In this document: positions 1 through 8,982 of the stretch, in pieces
Numbering within the stretch: the first letter of the stretch is position 1
Layout of the letters: the number at the start of each line of letters is the position of its first letter
Source of the DNA: Kushneria pakistanensis
Lineage (GTDB): Bacteria > Pseudomonadota > Gammaproteobacteria > Pseudomonadales > Halomonadaceae
Assembly (NCBI RefSeq): GCF_014652795.1
Contig: NZ_BMZM01000001.1
Coordinates: forward strand, 1,142,174 to 1,206,173
Length of the DNA stretch: 64,000 nt
Reading direction: 5' to 3'
The notes under the pieces: model-generated
The model's input: only the letters and a program-made list of their open reading frames with translations
What the model was told of the DNA's origin: nothing
The model's database searches: none
Translations under genes and position numbers: made by a program

Positions 1-775
1 CCGCCGGTCCTGTCAGTTTCAGGTGGGTGTCACGCCAGTGCCCATGCTTTTTGCTTTCACCGCGATATTCAACGCCAACGTTCAGGCCACCTACCCAGCC
101 CTGATGGCCATCAGCCACCATGATCTTGCGATGATTGCGGAAGTTGACCTGAAAGCGGTGCCGCCAGCCCTTTGAAGACCCAAAGGGGCTGACAGCGATT
201 CCCGCCGCACGCAGCTCTTCGAAATAGCGATCCGGCATGGCATGCGAGCCGATTTCGTCATAAAGGAAAAAGACATGTACACCGCGCTCGGCGCAGTCGA
301 TCAGCCGCCGCTTGAGCGCCTGTCCCAGCGCATCGTTGCGCACGATAAAAAACTGAATGAGGACGTAATCCTCGGCCTGATCGATGCCCCGAAACAGACT
401 TTCGAAGGTATCGTGGCCATTAATGAGCAGCTGGCAATGGTTGTCGCCGGTCATTGGCAGCATGGCAAGCCTTTCCACCGCGCGAAGCCGGGCATCCTCC
501 GGATGGGCAAAGGCCGGCTCCACCAGCGTACGAAACTGGTCCAGCACGCGACGCAGTGACGTATCACGCTGCTCACGCGCCGAGACATAGCCATAAAAGC
601 GCGGTCGGCCCAGAAACCAGTAAGCCGGAATCGCCAGATAGGGGAAGGTGATCAGGGAGATAATCCAGGCAATGGCGCCCTGGGAAGTACGACTCGACAT
701 CAGGGCCATGAGCCCCGAAAGCGCCCCCAGCAGATGCAGACAGATAATGAGCAGGCCGCCCAGCAAGGCTGTCAT
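1..775 (-). CDS. cls: cardiolipin synthase / phospholipase D family, 3' end outside window
   Basis: This is a partial gene: the frame runs open to the window edge, so the C-terminal half (second HKD motif) is missing. The start codon at 775 follows AAGGTGAT at good spacing. Two hydrophobic segments in about the first 60 residues (a PLDc_N-like region with AIAWIISLITFPYL) are followed by a soluble part. The first phosphatidyltransferase motif, HRKIMVAD (H-x-K-x4-D), begins at residue 215, and GGLNVGVEYRG follows, as in bacterial Cls. The family condenses two phosphatidylglycerol molecules into cardiolipin at the inner membrane. Another PLD-superfamily phosphatidyltransferase cannot be excluded without the second half. 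It is on the same strand as nei and uvrB but separated from nei by about 60 bp. Confidence 0.88.
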   Translation of the reverse strand, partial: MTALLGGLLIICLHLLGALSGLMALMSSRTSQGAIAWIISLITFPYLAIPAYWFLGRPRFYGYVSAREQRDTSLRRVLDQFRTLVEPAFAHPEDARLRAVERLAMLPMTGDNHCQLLINGHDTFESLFRGIDQAEDYVLIQFFIVRNDALGQALKRRLIDCAERGVHVFFLYDEIGSHAMPDRYFEELRAAGIAVSPFGSSKGWRHRFQVNFRNHRKIMVADGHQGWVGGLNVGVEYRGESKKHGHWRDTHLKLTGPA

Positions 776-837
776 GTTGGGGTATCACCTTTGTCATTGA
801 AGCAATGGGCGGAGCATAACCCACTATAACATTCGGG

Positions 838-1695
838 TCATTTTCCCTGACTGATATGCGCTGATGTAGACGTCATATCCTGCTGACAGTGCGGACAGAA
901 ATAGAACCGACGCGAAGCCACCATGATTCTTTCAATGGGCGTCCCACAGGCATGACACGGCAGCGTCGCGCGATTGAAAACGGCATGACGCCAGCACCCT
1001 CTTGGCTCGCCGGCCTCGATCATGGGCTCACGCCACACGCGCAGATTGGTCACCCCGGCATGGCGCCAGGCCCGCGCCGTCACCTCCAGGATCTTCTCCG
1101 CTAGTCGATATCTCTGTGTACTATCGAGATCCATCGGTCGGTAGCGCTCATGCAGTCCCGCGAAGAAGAGAATCTCCGAGCGTAAATAGTTGCCGATACC
1201 GGCATAGAAATGCTGATCCAGCAGCAGCGCACCCAGTCGGCGCCGCATGAAGCGCGGGCCTTGCAGGCGGGCCACAATATCCTCGGCACGGACATTGTGA
1301 GTGAGCAGATCAGGGCCCAGCCTTGATAAAAAAGGATGCTGATCAAGCTCCTCACGACGCCAGAGCGAGATATCAGAGGCGCTCATCAACCATGCCGAAT
1401 GGGTCGCCGTACTCAGGCGCAGTCGTGGCGAGCGCTTGCCAACCGGTTCACTGTCACGACGCATGATGCGCCAGACCCCATAAAGCTGGTTGTGCGAATA
1501 GATGACATGGTCATCTTCAAAGCAAGTCAATAGCGCCTTGCCCCAGCTATCAACACGGGTCACCTTCTGCCCTTCAAGTCGTGCCTCAAAGGGCTTGAGA
1601 TGGTCAAAGGCAAACCAGACATCTTCAATGGTACGCCCCGCCAGCACCTTGCCCAGCCGGTCGGCGATACGTCTTATTTCGGGTCCTTCCGGCAT
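838..1695 (-). CDS. nei: endonuclease VIII / formamidopyrimidine-DNA glycosylase family
   Basis: A 285-residue DNA glycosylase/AP lyase of base excision repair. The protein begins MPEGPEIRRIADRL; Pro2 and Glu3 are the catalytic residues of the Fpg/Nei family, which fixes the start. The middle H2TH region contains LLLDQHFYAGIGNYLRSEILF. The C-terminus carries a zinc finger C-x2-C-x16-C-x2-C (CHACG...FYFCPHC). EIRRIADRL rather than the Fpg pattern (ELPEVE) favours Nei (oxidised pyrimidines) over MutM. It lies about 100 bp downstream of uvrB on the same strand, so the two repair genes may be co-transcribed. Confidence 0.93.
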   Translation of the reverse strand: MPEGPEIRRIADRLGKVLAGRTIEDVWFAFDHLKPFEARLEGQKVTRVDSWGKALLTCFEDDHVIYSHNQLYGVWRIMRRDSEPVGKRSPRLRLSTATHSAWLMSASDISLWRREELDQHPFLSRLGPDLLTHNVRAEDIVARLQGPRFMRRRLGALLLDQHFYAGIGNYLRSEILFFAGLHERYRPMDLDSTQRYRLAEKILEVTARAWRHAGVTNLRVWREPMIEAGEPRGCWRHAVFNRATLPCHACGTPIERIMVASRRFYFCPHCQQDMTSTSAHISQGK

Positions 1696-1798
1696 GTCAT
1701 GACGTCCATTGTCAAAACGAATGATGGATAAGACGACGCCTGTCCCATGTCACAAGGTGTCACCAGGCACAAGGCAGGCGCGTGTTACTTCATTTCAG

Positions 1799-3829
1799 TT
1801 ACTTCAGCTCGATCAGACGCGCATTGAGCGTCTGCATCTGATCACGCAGCGAGGCCGCCGTTTCAAACTCGAGATTCTGCGCTGCTTCATGCATGCGATC
1901 CTCGAGCCTTTTGATCTCGCGATTGACGTCATCAAGGCTCATCTGGCCGATGGCCTCAGGCGTATATTGCCCTTCGGCTTCGGCCACCTGACGATCGCCC
2001 TTGCGCTTGCTGCGTCGCGTACCCGGTGCCTGCGCGGCTTCCATGATATCGGCCACATTCTTGGTAATCGTGCGTGGCGTAATCCCATGTTCTTCGTTGA
2101 AGGCGACCTGCTTGTCGCGTCGACGCTGGGTCTCATCCATCGCCCGCTGCATTGATCCCGTGATGCGATCGCCGTACAGGATCGCCTTGCCATGCGCGTT
2201 ACGCGCCGCACGACCGATGGTCTGGATCAGTGAACGCTCGGCACGTAGGAAACCTTCCTTGTCGGCATCCAGGATGGCCACCAGTGAGACTTCGGGGATA
2301 TCCAGCCCCTCACGCAGCAGGTTGATGCCTACCAGTACATCGAACTTGCCCAGACGCAGATCGCGAATGATCTCGACACGCTCGACGGTATCAATATCCG
2401 AATGCAGATAGCGCACACGGATATCATGCTCGCCCAGATAATCGGTCAGATCCTCGGCCATCCGCTTGGTCAGGGTCGTGACCAGTACACGTTCGCCAAC
2501 CTCAACGCGGGCACGCACCTCGGAAAGCAGATCGTCGACCTGAGTACTGGCCGGGCGCACTTCAATTTCAGGGTCCACAAGCCCCGTGGGGCGCACCACC
2601 TGCTCGACCACCTGCCCGGCATGCTCTTCCTCATACGGCCCGGGAGTCGCTGACACGAAAATGGTCTGCGGCAGAATGGCCTCCCACTCCTCGAACTTCA
2701 TGGGGCGGTTGTCCAGCGCCGAGGGCAGTCGAAAACCATATTCGACCAGCGTTTCCTTGCGCGACCGGTCGCCCTTGTACATGCCGCCTACCTGCGGAAC
2801 GCTGACGTGGGACTCATCGATAAACACCAGCGCATCATCGGGCAGGTAGTCAAAAAACGTGGGCGGTGCCTGCCCCGGGTCGCGTCCCGAAAGATAACGC
2901 GAGTAGTTCTCGATGCCGTTGCAATAGCCCAGCTCCAGCATCATTTCGATATCGTAGAGCGTGCGCTGCTCAAGACGCTGCGCCTCGACCAGTCGATCAT
3001 GGTCCCGCAGATACTTGAGCCGCTCGGCAAGCTCTGCCTTGATGGAATCAATGGCGCTCAGGATCGTCTCACGCGGCGTTACGTAGTGTGTCTTGGGATA
3101 GATCGTCATCCGGGGCACCTTGCCGCGCACTTCACCCGTCAACGGATCAAACAGACTGATGGTATCGATCTCGTCATCAAAGAGCTCCACGCGCACGGCT
3201 TCATCCTCGGCGTCGGCCGGGAAGACATCGATGACATCACCACGTACCCGGTAGGTACCACGGCGAAAATCGGTGTCATTGCGCGTGTACTGAAGCTCCG
3301 CCAGCCGGCGCAGAAAGTCGCGCTGATTGATCAGTTCGCCACGGGTAAAGTGAAGCCGCATCTTCAGGTACTGATCCGGGTCACCCAGACCATAGATGGC
3401 TGATACCGATACCACGATCAAGGCATCGCGGCGCTCCAGCAGTGCCTTGGTGGCCGACAGGCGCATCTGTTCGATGTGATCATTGACCGAGGCATCCTTC
3501 TCGATGAAGGTGTCAGAAGACGGCACATAGGCCTCGGGCTGGTAATAGTCGTAGTAGGAGACGAAATACTCGACGGCATTATCGGGGAAAAAAGACTTGA
3601 ACTCCCCGTAGAGCTGCGCCGCCAGGGTCTTGTTAGGAGCCATGACAATGGCCGGGCGCTGCAGGCGCTCCACTATATTGGCCATGGTAAAGGTCTTGCC
3701 GGAGCCGGTAACCCCCAGCAGCGTCTGATGTGCCAGTCCGGCATCGAGCCCCTTGATCAGGCCATCGATGGCGGCCGGCTGATCACCTGCCGGCTTGTAG
3801 TCGGAGGCAATGCGAAACTCACGATTCAT
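1799..3829 (-). CDS. uvrB: excinuclease ABC subunit B
   Basis: UvrB, 676 residues, the damage-verifying helicase-like subunit of nucleotide excision repair that acts with UvrA and UvrC. The frame is open for 96 more codons upstream, but [21 protein letters not shown] at 3829 matches the family N-terminus. Walker A GVTGSGKT has its lysine at residue 45. The beta-hairpin that inserts into DNA is seen as [15 protein letters not shown] near residues 93-107. Helicase motifs FIDESHV and [17 protein letters not shown] are present. The last 40 residues form the UVR motif ([20 protein letters not shown]) that contacts UvrC. No convincing LexA box was found in the 327-bp leader. Confidence 0.98.
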   Translation of the reverse strand: MNREFRIASDYKPAGDQPAAIDGLIKGLDAGLAHQTLLGVTGSGKTFTMANIVERLQRPAIVMAPNKTLAAQLYGEFKSFFPDNAVEYFVSYYDYYQPEAYVPSSDTFIEKDASVNDHIEQMRLSATKALLERRDALIVVSVSAIYGLGDPDQYLKMRLHFTRGELINQRDFLRRLAELQYTRNDTDFRRGTYRVRGDVIDVFPADAEDEAVRVELFDDEIDTISLFDPLTGEVRGKVPRMTIYPKTHYVTPRETILSAIDSIKAELAERLKYLRDHDRLVEAQRLEQRTLYDIEMMLELGYCNGIENYSRYLSGRDPGQAPPTFFDYLPDDALVFIDESHVSVPQVGGMYKGDRSRKETLVEYGFRLPSALDNRPMKFEEWEAILPQTIFVSATPGPYEEEHAGQVVEQVVRPTGLVDPEIEVRPASTQVDDLLSEVRARVEVGERVLVTTLTKRMAEDLTDYLGEHDIRVRYLHSDIDTVERVEIIRDLRLGKFDVLVGINLLREGLDIPEVSLVAILDADKEGFLRAERSLIQTIGRAARNAHGKAILYGDRITGSMQRAMDETQRRRDKQVAFNEEHGITPRTITKNVADIMEAAQAPGTRRSKRKGDRQVAEAEGQYTPEAIGQMSLDDVNREIKRLEDRMHEAAQNLEFETAASLRDQMQTLNARLIELK

Positions 3830-4156
3830 GCGCACTCCGTGCAGGTAGCAGAGAGGTTGAAATATCCCGCGGCCACCGCACATACGCTGGCCGTATAGAC
3901 GGCGTTCCCGCCGAAAGCGTAGTCGATATATAAAATGGCAGGGCAACGGAAAGCGCCAGAACTGGCGCCTGCAGAATATATGATGGCAGCCGATGGGTAT
4001 TGCAAGGCGTGTCGTTCGATACAGCGACATGCCCTGCAACAGCCGGAAAGGAAAAGCGTTAAGGCGACAGCGCCGTATCAGAACCCAGAGGTTTTGCGCA
4101 GGCCCGGAGAAGATCATTGAGATAGCACGGTGTCGAGCAACTACCGAATATATGGC
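3830..4156. other. intergenic region upstream of uvrB
   Basis: This 327-bp stretch holds the uvrB 5' leader and the 3' flank of the OsmC-like gene. On the minus strand an AT-rich TATATA element (around 3926-3932) could be a -10, with only a poor -35. I looked for a CTGT-N8-ACAG SOS box and saw none. Short open frames here lack ribosome-binding sites and resemble nothing known. No RNA gene was recognised. Confidence 0.4.
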
Positions 4157-4570
4157 TCAGGCACCGCCCAGGTGAGCACGTGTGTCGATATCAATCTGCC
4201 CTGTCGTCATCAGCTTGTGAATCGGACACTGCTCGGCAATCTCCAGCAGCCGGTCACGGGCCTGAGCGCTCAGGTCGCCGATTAAACCAATATCCACCTG
4301 CAATCGATACTGTCCCGCTTGCTCGTCACTGCTGTCACGCGTCACCCGAATACTGACACCATCCAGCGGCATCTCCTTTTTGCGGGCATACATGATGAGT
4401 GTCAGCGCCTTGCAGGTGGCAAGCGAGACATCGAAATAGTCATGCGGGTCCGGCGCACTGCCGTCACCGCCGGCACTGACAGGTGCATCGGTATACAGCG
4501 CGTCATGATCGTTAAACACGATGCGCTGGCGCAGCGTGCCCTCGCGTTCTGTTTCGATAAGTATACTCAT
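4157..4570 (-). CDS. OsmC family protein (YhfA-like)
   Basis: A 137-residue OsmC/Ohr-fold protein. The two family cysteines are seen in DVSLATCKALTL and in AEQCPIHKLM, and the pattern GGDGSAPDPHDYFDVSLATC is typical of the YhfA-like branch. OsmC and Ohr members reduce organic hydroperoxides through this cysteine pair; the YhfA-like branch is less well characterised, so a peroxidase role is inferred. A purine-rich ribosome site (GGGGGAG) precedes the start. It is followed on the opposite side of a short gap by the small HMA-like gene, also on the minus strand, and may share its transcript. Confidence 0.85.
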   Translation of the reverse strand: MSILIETEREGTLRQRIVFNDHDALYTDAPVSAGGDGSAPDPHDYFDVSLATCKALTLIMYARKKEMPLDGVSIRVTRDSSDEQAGQYRLQVDIGLIGDLSAQARDRLLEIAEQCPIHKLMTTGQIDIDTRAHLGGA

Positions 4571-4630
4571 CGTCGCTTGCTCCCCCAGGCCGTATGGCCG
4601 GCATCACTGAGCCGCCGTTTTATTGTCCCT

Positions 4631-4822
4631 TCAACGCCTTGACGAAAACCCCAGCCTTTCGATGACCTCGGTCACGCGTCCAGGCTGAATGCGTCCTTCC
4701 ACTTCGAGCCATTCACGGGCGACCTGAACGGTATCCACACCATCAAGTTCCATCAGGGCCGTAGTCAGCCGATTGACATCGTCGGCATCCTTCAGACCGC
4801 TGAGCGTAAATGTTAATGCCAT
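4631..4822 (-). CDS. small HMA-like fold protein without a metal-binding CxxC
   Basis: A 63-residue protein whose pattern (FTLSGLKDADDVNRLTTAL, MELDGVDTVQVAREWLEVEG, VTEVIERLGF) matches the beta-alpha-beta-beta-alpha-beta outline of heavy-metal-associated domains of the CopZ/Atx1 type. The protein has no cysteine at all, so the loop that normally carries GMxCxxC cannot bind a metal in the usual way. A good ribosome site (AGGAG) supports expression. It sits between the OsmC-like gene and the divergent ygfZ. Its function is unknown; assignment to the HMA fold is by sequence pattern only. Confidence 0.7.
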   Translation of the reverse strand: MALTFTLSGLKDADDVNRLTTALMELDGVDTVQVAREWLEVEGRIQPGRVTEVIERLGFSSRR

Positions 4823-4973
4823 GACGTCTTTTCTCCTGGGTAGTGATGCAATGATTGCGCCTGCTTGTAAAGTGATACCCTCGCCCAGATATGGCCTTTC
4901 ATACCGGGACGGGCATCAGGCAGATCAACCCTGCGTCATTGACACCGTTTGCGCAAATTTTTCTGGAGTCACC

Positions 4974-6014
4974 ATGAGCCATCCGCACTGGCAGACCTTT
5001 CTGCAGCATCAGTCAGCCGAGCCCTCGTTGCAACATCCGACAAACGCAGCCCCTGATCTGCTACATGCGACCGCTTTGGTATCCCTCGATGACCGGGTTG
5101 TGCTGGAAGTGCGCGGCCCCGACAGTGAAAAATTCCTGCAGGGCCAGACCAGCGCCTCCACGGCACACGCCACCTCGACCATCGCACCGCCAACGGTCTT
5201 TTGCACGCCCAAGGGGCGCGCCATTGCCAATGCACAGCTCATCAAGGCCGCTCCCGAGTGTTACTGGCTGCTGCTGGAGCGCAGCATTGCCGATGCCCTG
5301 CATCAGCATCTGGCCAAATATGCAGCGTTTTACAAGGCCGAGCTGACCCTGCGGGATGATCTGACCATTGCCGGCATCGCGGGTCAGCATACTCTTGAAA
5401 CCCTTGGTGCACAGATCCCCGAATTGCCGCAGGCCGGCTGGGGCGTTCGCGTCAGAGTCGACGAAGAACTGGCCATCACTCGTCATCCTCACGACATGAC
5501 GCGCCTGATTCTGATTGCCCCGGAGGAAAGACTGGCCACGCTCTGCCAGACAATGTCTGCTGAGCTGACGCTGGCGCCGGCCACGCTATGGCAGCGGCTG
5601 GATATCGAAGCCGGTCTTTTATGGCTGGACGAGCTTCAGCGTGAAAAGTGGCTGCCCCAGATGTTCAACTGGGAAGCGCTGGCGGGGATCAGCTTCAAGA
5701 AGGGCTGCTACACCGGACAGGAAGTGGTGGCCAGAGCGCATTACCGCGGTCAGGTCAAAAAACGCCTGATGCGGCTTTCGATGTCAGGAGATCAGGCACC
5801 GGCCGCGGGCACCGAGGTCAGTGATGCCGCCAGTGACAAGGGTCTGGGTGAAGTGGTTAGCAGCGCCCCGGCAGGCAACGATCATGTCGAACTACTGGCA
5901 GTGTTAACGCTCAAGGATGACATGCCGGCACTTGCCATCAACGGTCAGCCCGCGCACATGTTGCCGCTGCCTTACGCACTGGAGCGGCTTGATCCGGAAA
6001 CCCTGTTGGATTGA
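4974..6014 (+). CDS. ygfZ: tRNA-modifying / Fe-S cluster assembly folate-binding protein YgfZ
   Basis: A 346-residue member of the GcvT-like YgfZ family, which binds tetrahydrofolate and helps maintain Fe-S enzymes such as MiaB. The signature KGCYTGQEVVAR is intact (about residues 242-253), including the functionally required cysteine. DDRVVLEVRGPDSEKFLQGQ near the N-terminus is also typical. The frame is open further upstream, but the start MSHPHWQTFLQ at 4974, after CTGGAGTCACC, gives the expected N-terminus. It is divergent from the small HMA-like gene and convergent with mscL, with a strong palindromic hairpin between them. Confidence 0.95.
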   Translation: MSHPHWQTFLQHQSAEPSLQHPTNAAPDLLHATALVSLDDRVVLEVRGPDSEKFLQGQTSASTAHATSTIAPPTVFCTPKGRAIANAQLIKAAPECYWLLLERSIADALHQHLAKYAAFYKAELTLRDDLTIAGIAGQHTLETLGAQIPELPQAGWGVRVRVDEELAITRHPHDMTRLILIAPEERLATLCQTMSAELTLAPATLWQRLDIEAGLLWLDELQREKWLPQMFNWEALAGISFKKGCYTGQEVVARAHYRGQVKKRLMRLSMSGDQAPAAGTEVSDAASDKGLGEVVSSAPAGNDHVELLAVLTLKDDMPALAINGQPAHMLPLPYALERLDPETLLD

Positions 6015-6022
6015 TGCTTTAA

Positions 6023-6048
6023 CGGCGCCGGGTCATGACCCGGCGCCG
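6023..6048. terminator. palindromic hairpin between convergent ygfZ and mscL
   Basis: A 26-bp perfect inverted repeat (CGGCGCCGGGTCA and its complement) begins 8 bp after the ygfZ stop. It has no T-tract on either side, so intrinsic termination would be weak; it may stop or insulate converging transcripts, or stabilise the ygfZ 3' end. Confidence 0.55.
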
Positions 6049-6122
6049 CGTATTACTGGTTTGCTCCGCCACTGCTTCAACGCTGGTGTTTCGAAGCCTT
6101 GCCACCTACCGGGTAAAAGGCA

Positions 6123-6623
6123 TCATGTTGTGGGCACTGTTGCCTTCGGAGAATCAAGCTCGGACGTGCAGCTTGGGCAACGCGTGGCCTCAATTGAAAT
6201 GGGGGTAATGCAGTAGGGGCAGTTGCGCACGGTCGGAGCTGCTGCCGGCGCTTCATCCTTGTGTGCCCCCAGTTCGCGAATGCGGTGAATATTGCGAATC
6301 AGCACAAAACAGACCATGGCTACCAGAGTGAACGAGATCATGGCATTGAGGAAAATGCCGTAGTTGATCGTCACCGCACCAGCAGCCTGTGCATCCGCCA
6401 GCGTATTGTAGGGCCCTGCCGTTTGCGTACCGTCCTTGAGCACGAAAAACAGATTGGTGAAGTTGATGCCACCGGTAATCAGTCCCAACACCGGTGTAAA
6501 GATATCCTTGACCAGGCTATTGACGATGGCGGTAAAGGCCGAGCCAATGATGATACCCACCGCCAGATCCACCACGTTGCCCTTGACGGCAAAGTCGCGA
6601 AATTCCTTGAAAAACTTTGGCAT
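6123..6623 (-). CDS. mscL: large-conductance mechanosensitive channel with C-terminal zinc ribbon
   Basis: MscL, 166 residues, a pentameric inner-membrane safety valve that opens on osmotic downshock. The start MPKFFKEFRDFAVKGNVVDL at 6623 follows GGGAGAAC. TM1 (VVDLAVGIIIGSAFTAIV) and TM2 (GIFLNAMISFTLVAMVCFVLI) are clear, with the LIRNIHRIRE helix start after TM2. The family is usually about 135-150 residues. Here the ordinary charged tail is replaced by an Ala/Pro linker and a four-cysteine element, CPYC-x10-CPSC (about residues 134-151), followed by a short polar tail. The tail would lie in the cytoplasm under the gate. It is convergent with ygfZ. Confidence 0.95.
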   Translation of the reverse strand: MPKFFKEFRDFAVKGNVVDLAVGIIIGSAFTAIVNSLVKDIFTPVLGLITGGINFTNLFFVLKDGTQTAGPYNTLADAQAAGAVTINYGIFLNAMISFTLVAMVCFVLIRNIHRIRELGAHKDEAPAAAPTVRNCPYCITPISIEATRCPSCTSELDSPKATVPTT

Positions 6624-6731
6624 ACCACGTTCTCCCGGGACACATTGATACAGCTGCTGACCATCAGAAGGCCAGCAGCCATTCACTATAGCCAATCCTG
6701 AATTGGCCGGTACTCACCGGATGCGTGCACT

Positions 6732-8318
6732 TCAATGCTCGCGCGTGGCATCAAAGGAAAGATCGGGCCAGCGCTCCACCATCAACTGCAGATTGACCCG
6801 GGTAGGCGCCAGATAGGTGAGATGGCCGCCGCCATCAATGGCCAGGTTGGTACTGACCTTGTTGCGAAGCTCATCAATCTTGCGCTCGTCGCCATGAATC
6901 CAGCGCGCCGTCTGCACGTTGACCGGCTCATAGATGCAATCGACCTTGTACTCGTCCTTGAGACGGTGCGCGACCACATCAAACTGCAAAAGCCCAACGG
7001 CGCCCACGATCATGTCGTTGTTGTCCAGCGGCATGAAGACCTGGGTCGCCCCTTCTTCCGAGAGCTGCTGGAGCCCCTTCTGGAGCTGCTTGGTCTTGAG
7101 CGGGTCCTTCAGACGGACGCGACGAAAAAGCTCGGGGGCAAAGTGCGGGATACCGGTGAAGCGCATCTGCTCACCGTTGGAGAAGGTATCACCAATCTGG
7201 ATGGTGCCGTGGTTATGCAGGCCAATGATGTCGCCGGGCCATGCTTCCTCGACCTGGGCACGATCCGCGGCCATGAAGGTCAGGGCATCAGCAATCTTGA
7301 CGTCCTTTTTGATGCGCACATGATGCATTTTCATGTTGCGCTCATATTTGCCCGAACAGACTCGTAAAAACGCAATACGGTCACGGTGACGCGGATCCAT
7401 GTTGGCCTGAATCTTGAACACAAAACCGGTAAAGCTGCCATCGGCAGCGGTCACTTCACGCGTGTCGGTATCGCGGGGCTGGGGGGACGGCGCATATTCG
7501 ACAAAGCCGTCGAGCATTTCACGTACACCAAAATTACCCATGGCCGTACCGAAAAAGACCGGCGTCAGCTCACCATGGCGGTAGGCTTCCAGATCGAACT
7601 CGTGAGAGGCACCGCGCACCAGCTCGATCTCGTCACGCAACTCGGCCGCCTGGGCAGCCCCGAGAAGTTCGTCTACTTCGGGGTTGTCGAGGCCCTTGAT
7701 CTGAACATCATCCGGAATGCGATTGCCCTGCCCCTGCTTGTAGACATGGAGGGTGTCATTGACCAGGTGATAGACACCGCGAAAGTGACGTCCCATGCCC
7801 ACAGGCCATGTCACCGGGGCGCAGGCAATATTGAGAACCGTCTCGATCTCGTCCATGACCTCAACGGGGTCACGCGTATCGCGATCCATCTTGTTGATGA
7901 AGGTCAAAATGGGCGTGGTACGCAGTCGACAGACTTCCATCAGCTTGATCGTGCGATCCTCGACACCCTTGGAGCCGTCCACCACCATCAATGCCGAGTC
8001 CACCGCCGTCAGCGTCCGGTAGGTATCTTCCGAGAAATCCTCGTGTCCAGGGGTATCGAGCAGATTGACCATGCGCCCCTTGTAGGGAAACTGCATGACA
8101 GACGTTGTCACGGAGATACCGCGCTCCTGCTCCATCTTCATCCAGTCAGAGGTGGTGGTGCGTTCCTGGCGCTTGCTCTTGACCGCGCCTGCCACCTGAA
8201 TGGCATTACCAAAGAGCAGCAGCTTTTCGGTAATGGTGGTCTTGCCCGCGTCAGGGTGAGAAATGATCGCAAACGTTCTGCGAAGGCTGGCTTCCTGGGC
8301 GATTCGGGTATCTGTCAT
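6732..8318 (-). CDS. prfC: peptide chain release factor 3
   Basis: RF3, 528 residues, the GTPase that recycles RF1/RF2 after peptide release. The G1 motif [10 protein letters not shown] lies near the N-terminus, followed by [21 protein letters not shown] (G3) and TFINKMDRD (G4). The start at 8318 ([18 protein letters not shown]) gives nearly the length of E. coli RF3 (529); in-frame ATGs 6 and 13 codons further upstream (8336 and 8372) would only add a poorly conserved extension, and none has a strong ribosome site. It stands alone, with mscL downstream on the same strand. Confidence 0.97.
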   Translation of the reverse strand: MTDTRIAQEASLRRTFAIISHPDAGKTTITEKLLLFGNAIQVAGAVKSKRQERTTTSDWMKMEQERGISVTTSVMQFPYKGRMVNLLDTPGHEDFSEDTYRTLTAVDSALMVVDGSKGVEDRTIKLMEVCRLRTTPILTFINKMDRDTRDPVEVMDEIETVLNIACAPVTWPVGMGRHFRGVYHLVNDTLHVYKQGQGNRIPDDVQIKGLDNPEVDELLGAAQAAELRDEIELVRGASHEFDLEAYRHGELTPVFFGTAMGNFGVREMLDGFVEYAPSPQPRDTDTREVTAADGSFTGFVFKIQANMDPRHRDRIAFLRVCSGKYERNMKMHHVRIKKDVKIADALTFMAADRAQVEEAWPGDIIGLHNHGTIQIGDTFSNGEQMRFTGIPHFAPELFRRVRLKDPLKTKQLQKGLQQLSEEGATQVFMPLDNNDMIVGAVGLLQFDVVAHRLKDEYKVDCIYEPVNVQTARWIHGDERKIDELRNKVSTNLAIDGGGHLTYLAPTRVNLQLMVERWPDLSFDATREH

Positions 8319-8487
8319 CGATGCTTCATTAGTCATTGTGTACACAGTCTGTACGTGAACGGATTTGTTCATATTCTACAGGCAGTGCCAACGACGGGGA
8401 TAGAAGCCCTGACGCATCCATACCTGACTGGCCCAAAAGACGCCCTGAAGCGCCACTAGGAAGCAGGAAATGACGCAGACAAAAAAA

Positions 8488-8507
8488 CCGACCCCATTCA
8501 GGGTCGG
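8488..8507 (-). terminator. intrinsic terminator of the proline-rich gene
   Basis: A 7-bp stem (CCGACCC/GGGTCGG) with a six-base loop is followed on the minus strand by seven T residues (8487-8481). It lies 37 bp past the stop of the proline-rich gene and gives that gene its own terminator. Confidence 0.85.
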
Positions 8508-8543
8508 CTTTCTGGTGCAAGCTGTACGCTGATCATCTCAACG

Positions 8544-8774
8544 TCAGGGCTGATAAGGCGGGGTCTGCTCTGGCGGTACCTCGGGGGGCGGCTGCGACGG
8601 CGGTGGATCCTGCAGGGGCGGCTCTTCCATCGGTGGCTCCTGGATCGGCGGCTCATGCGGCTGCGGCGGTTCCTCGGGCGGCGTGTGCGGCTCCGGGTCC
8701 GGCGGCTGAATCGGCGGCTCACTCATGGCCATGCAGGGAGCAGGGCCGGTTTCAATACGGGATTGCGTCATCAT
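8544..8774 (-). CDS. proline-rich microprotein, unknown function
   Basis: A 76-residue protein whose C-terminal two thirds consists of PP-E/P-Q repeats (for example PHTPPEEPPQPHEPPIQEPP), acidic and polyproline-rich. I chose the ATG at 8774 because AGGAGG lies 8 nt upstream; ATGs at 8780 and 8771 are adjacent alternatives, and the frame is open to 8909. The short N-terminal part (MMTQSRIETGPAPCMAMSEPP) has one cysteine and no signal peptide. Strong ribosome site and dedicated terminator argue for a real gene. Polyproline stretches would slow ribosomes and probably need EF-P. I do not recognise a family. It is divergent from regB-like gene. Confidence 0.65.
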   Translation of the reverse strand: MMTQSRIETGPAPCMAMSEPPIQPPDPEPHTPPEEPPQPHEPPIQEPPMEEPPLQDPPPSQPPPEVPPEQTPPYQP

Positions 8775-8982
8775 GATCATTTCCTCCTTCGAGGCGCTTG
8801 AACCGGGCGGGCGTTCAAGGAAGGCTCCCTGTGCCCACACCGCTTCATTCACGTTAGGCACGATCTGCTCGCAACGCCAGTACCCTTGTTTCCTGTAGCC
8901 GGCGGCCATTCTTTACTCCACGCCCCTGCAGTGATTGCGATATTATTGACACACAACGATACATTCTCCGCTCTGGAACCTC

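Noticed and set aside
3830..4156. possible LexA/SOS box for uvrB
   Set aside because: AT-rich elements flanked by CTG/CAG have the wrong spacing; no CTGT-N8-ACAG match.
7386..8459. 357-codon open frame on the plus strand
   Set aside because: Antisense to prfC; product is histidine-rich and resembles no family.
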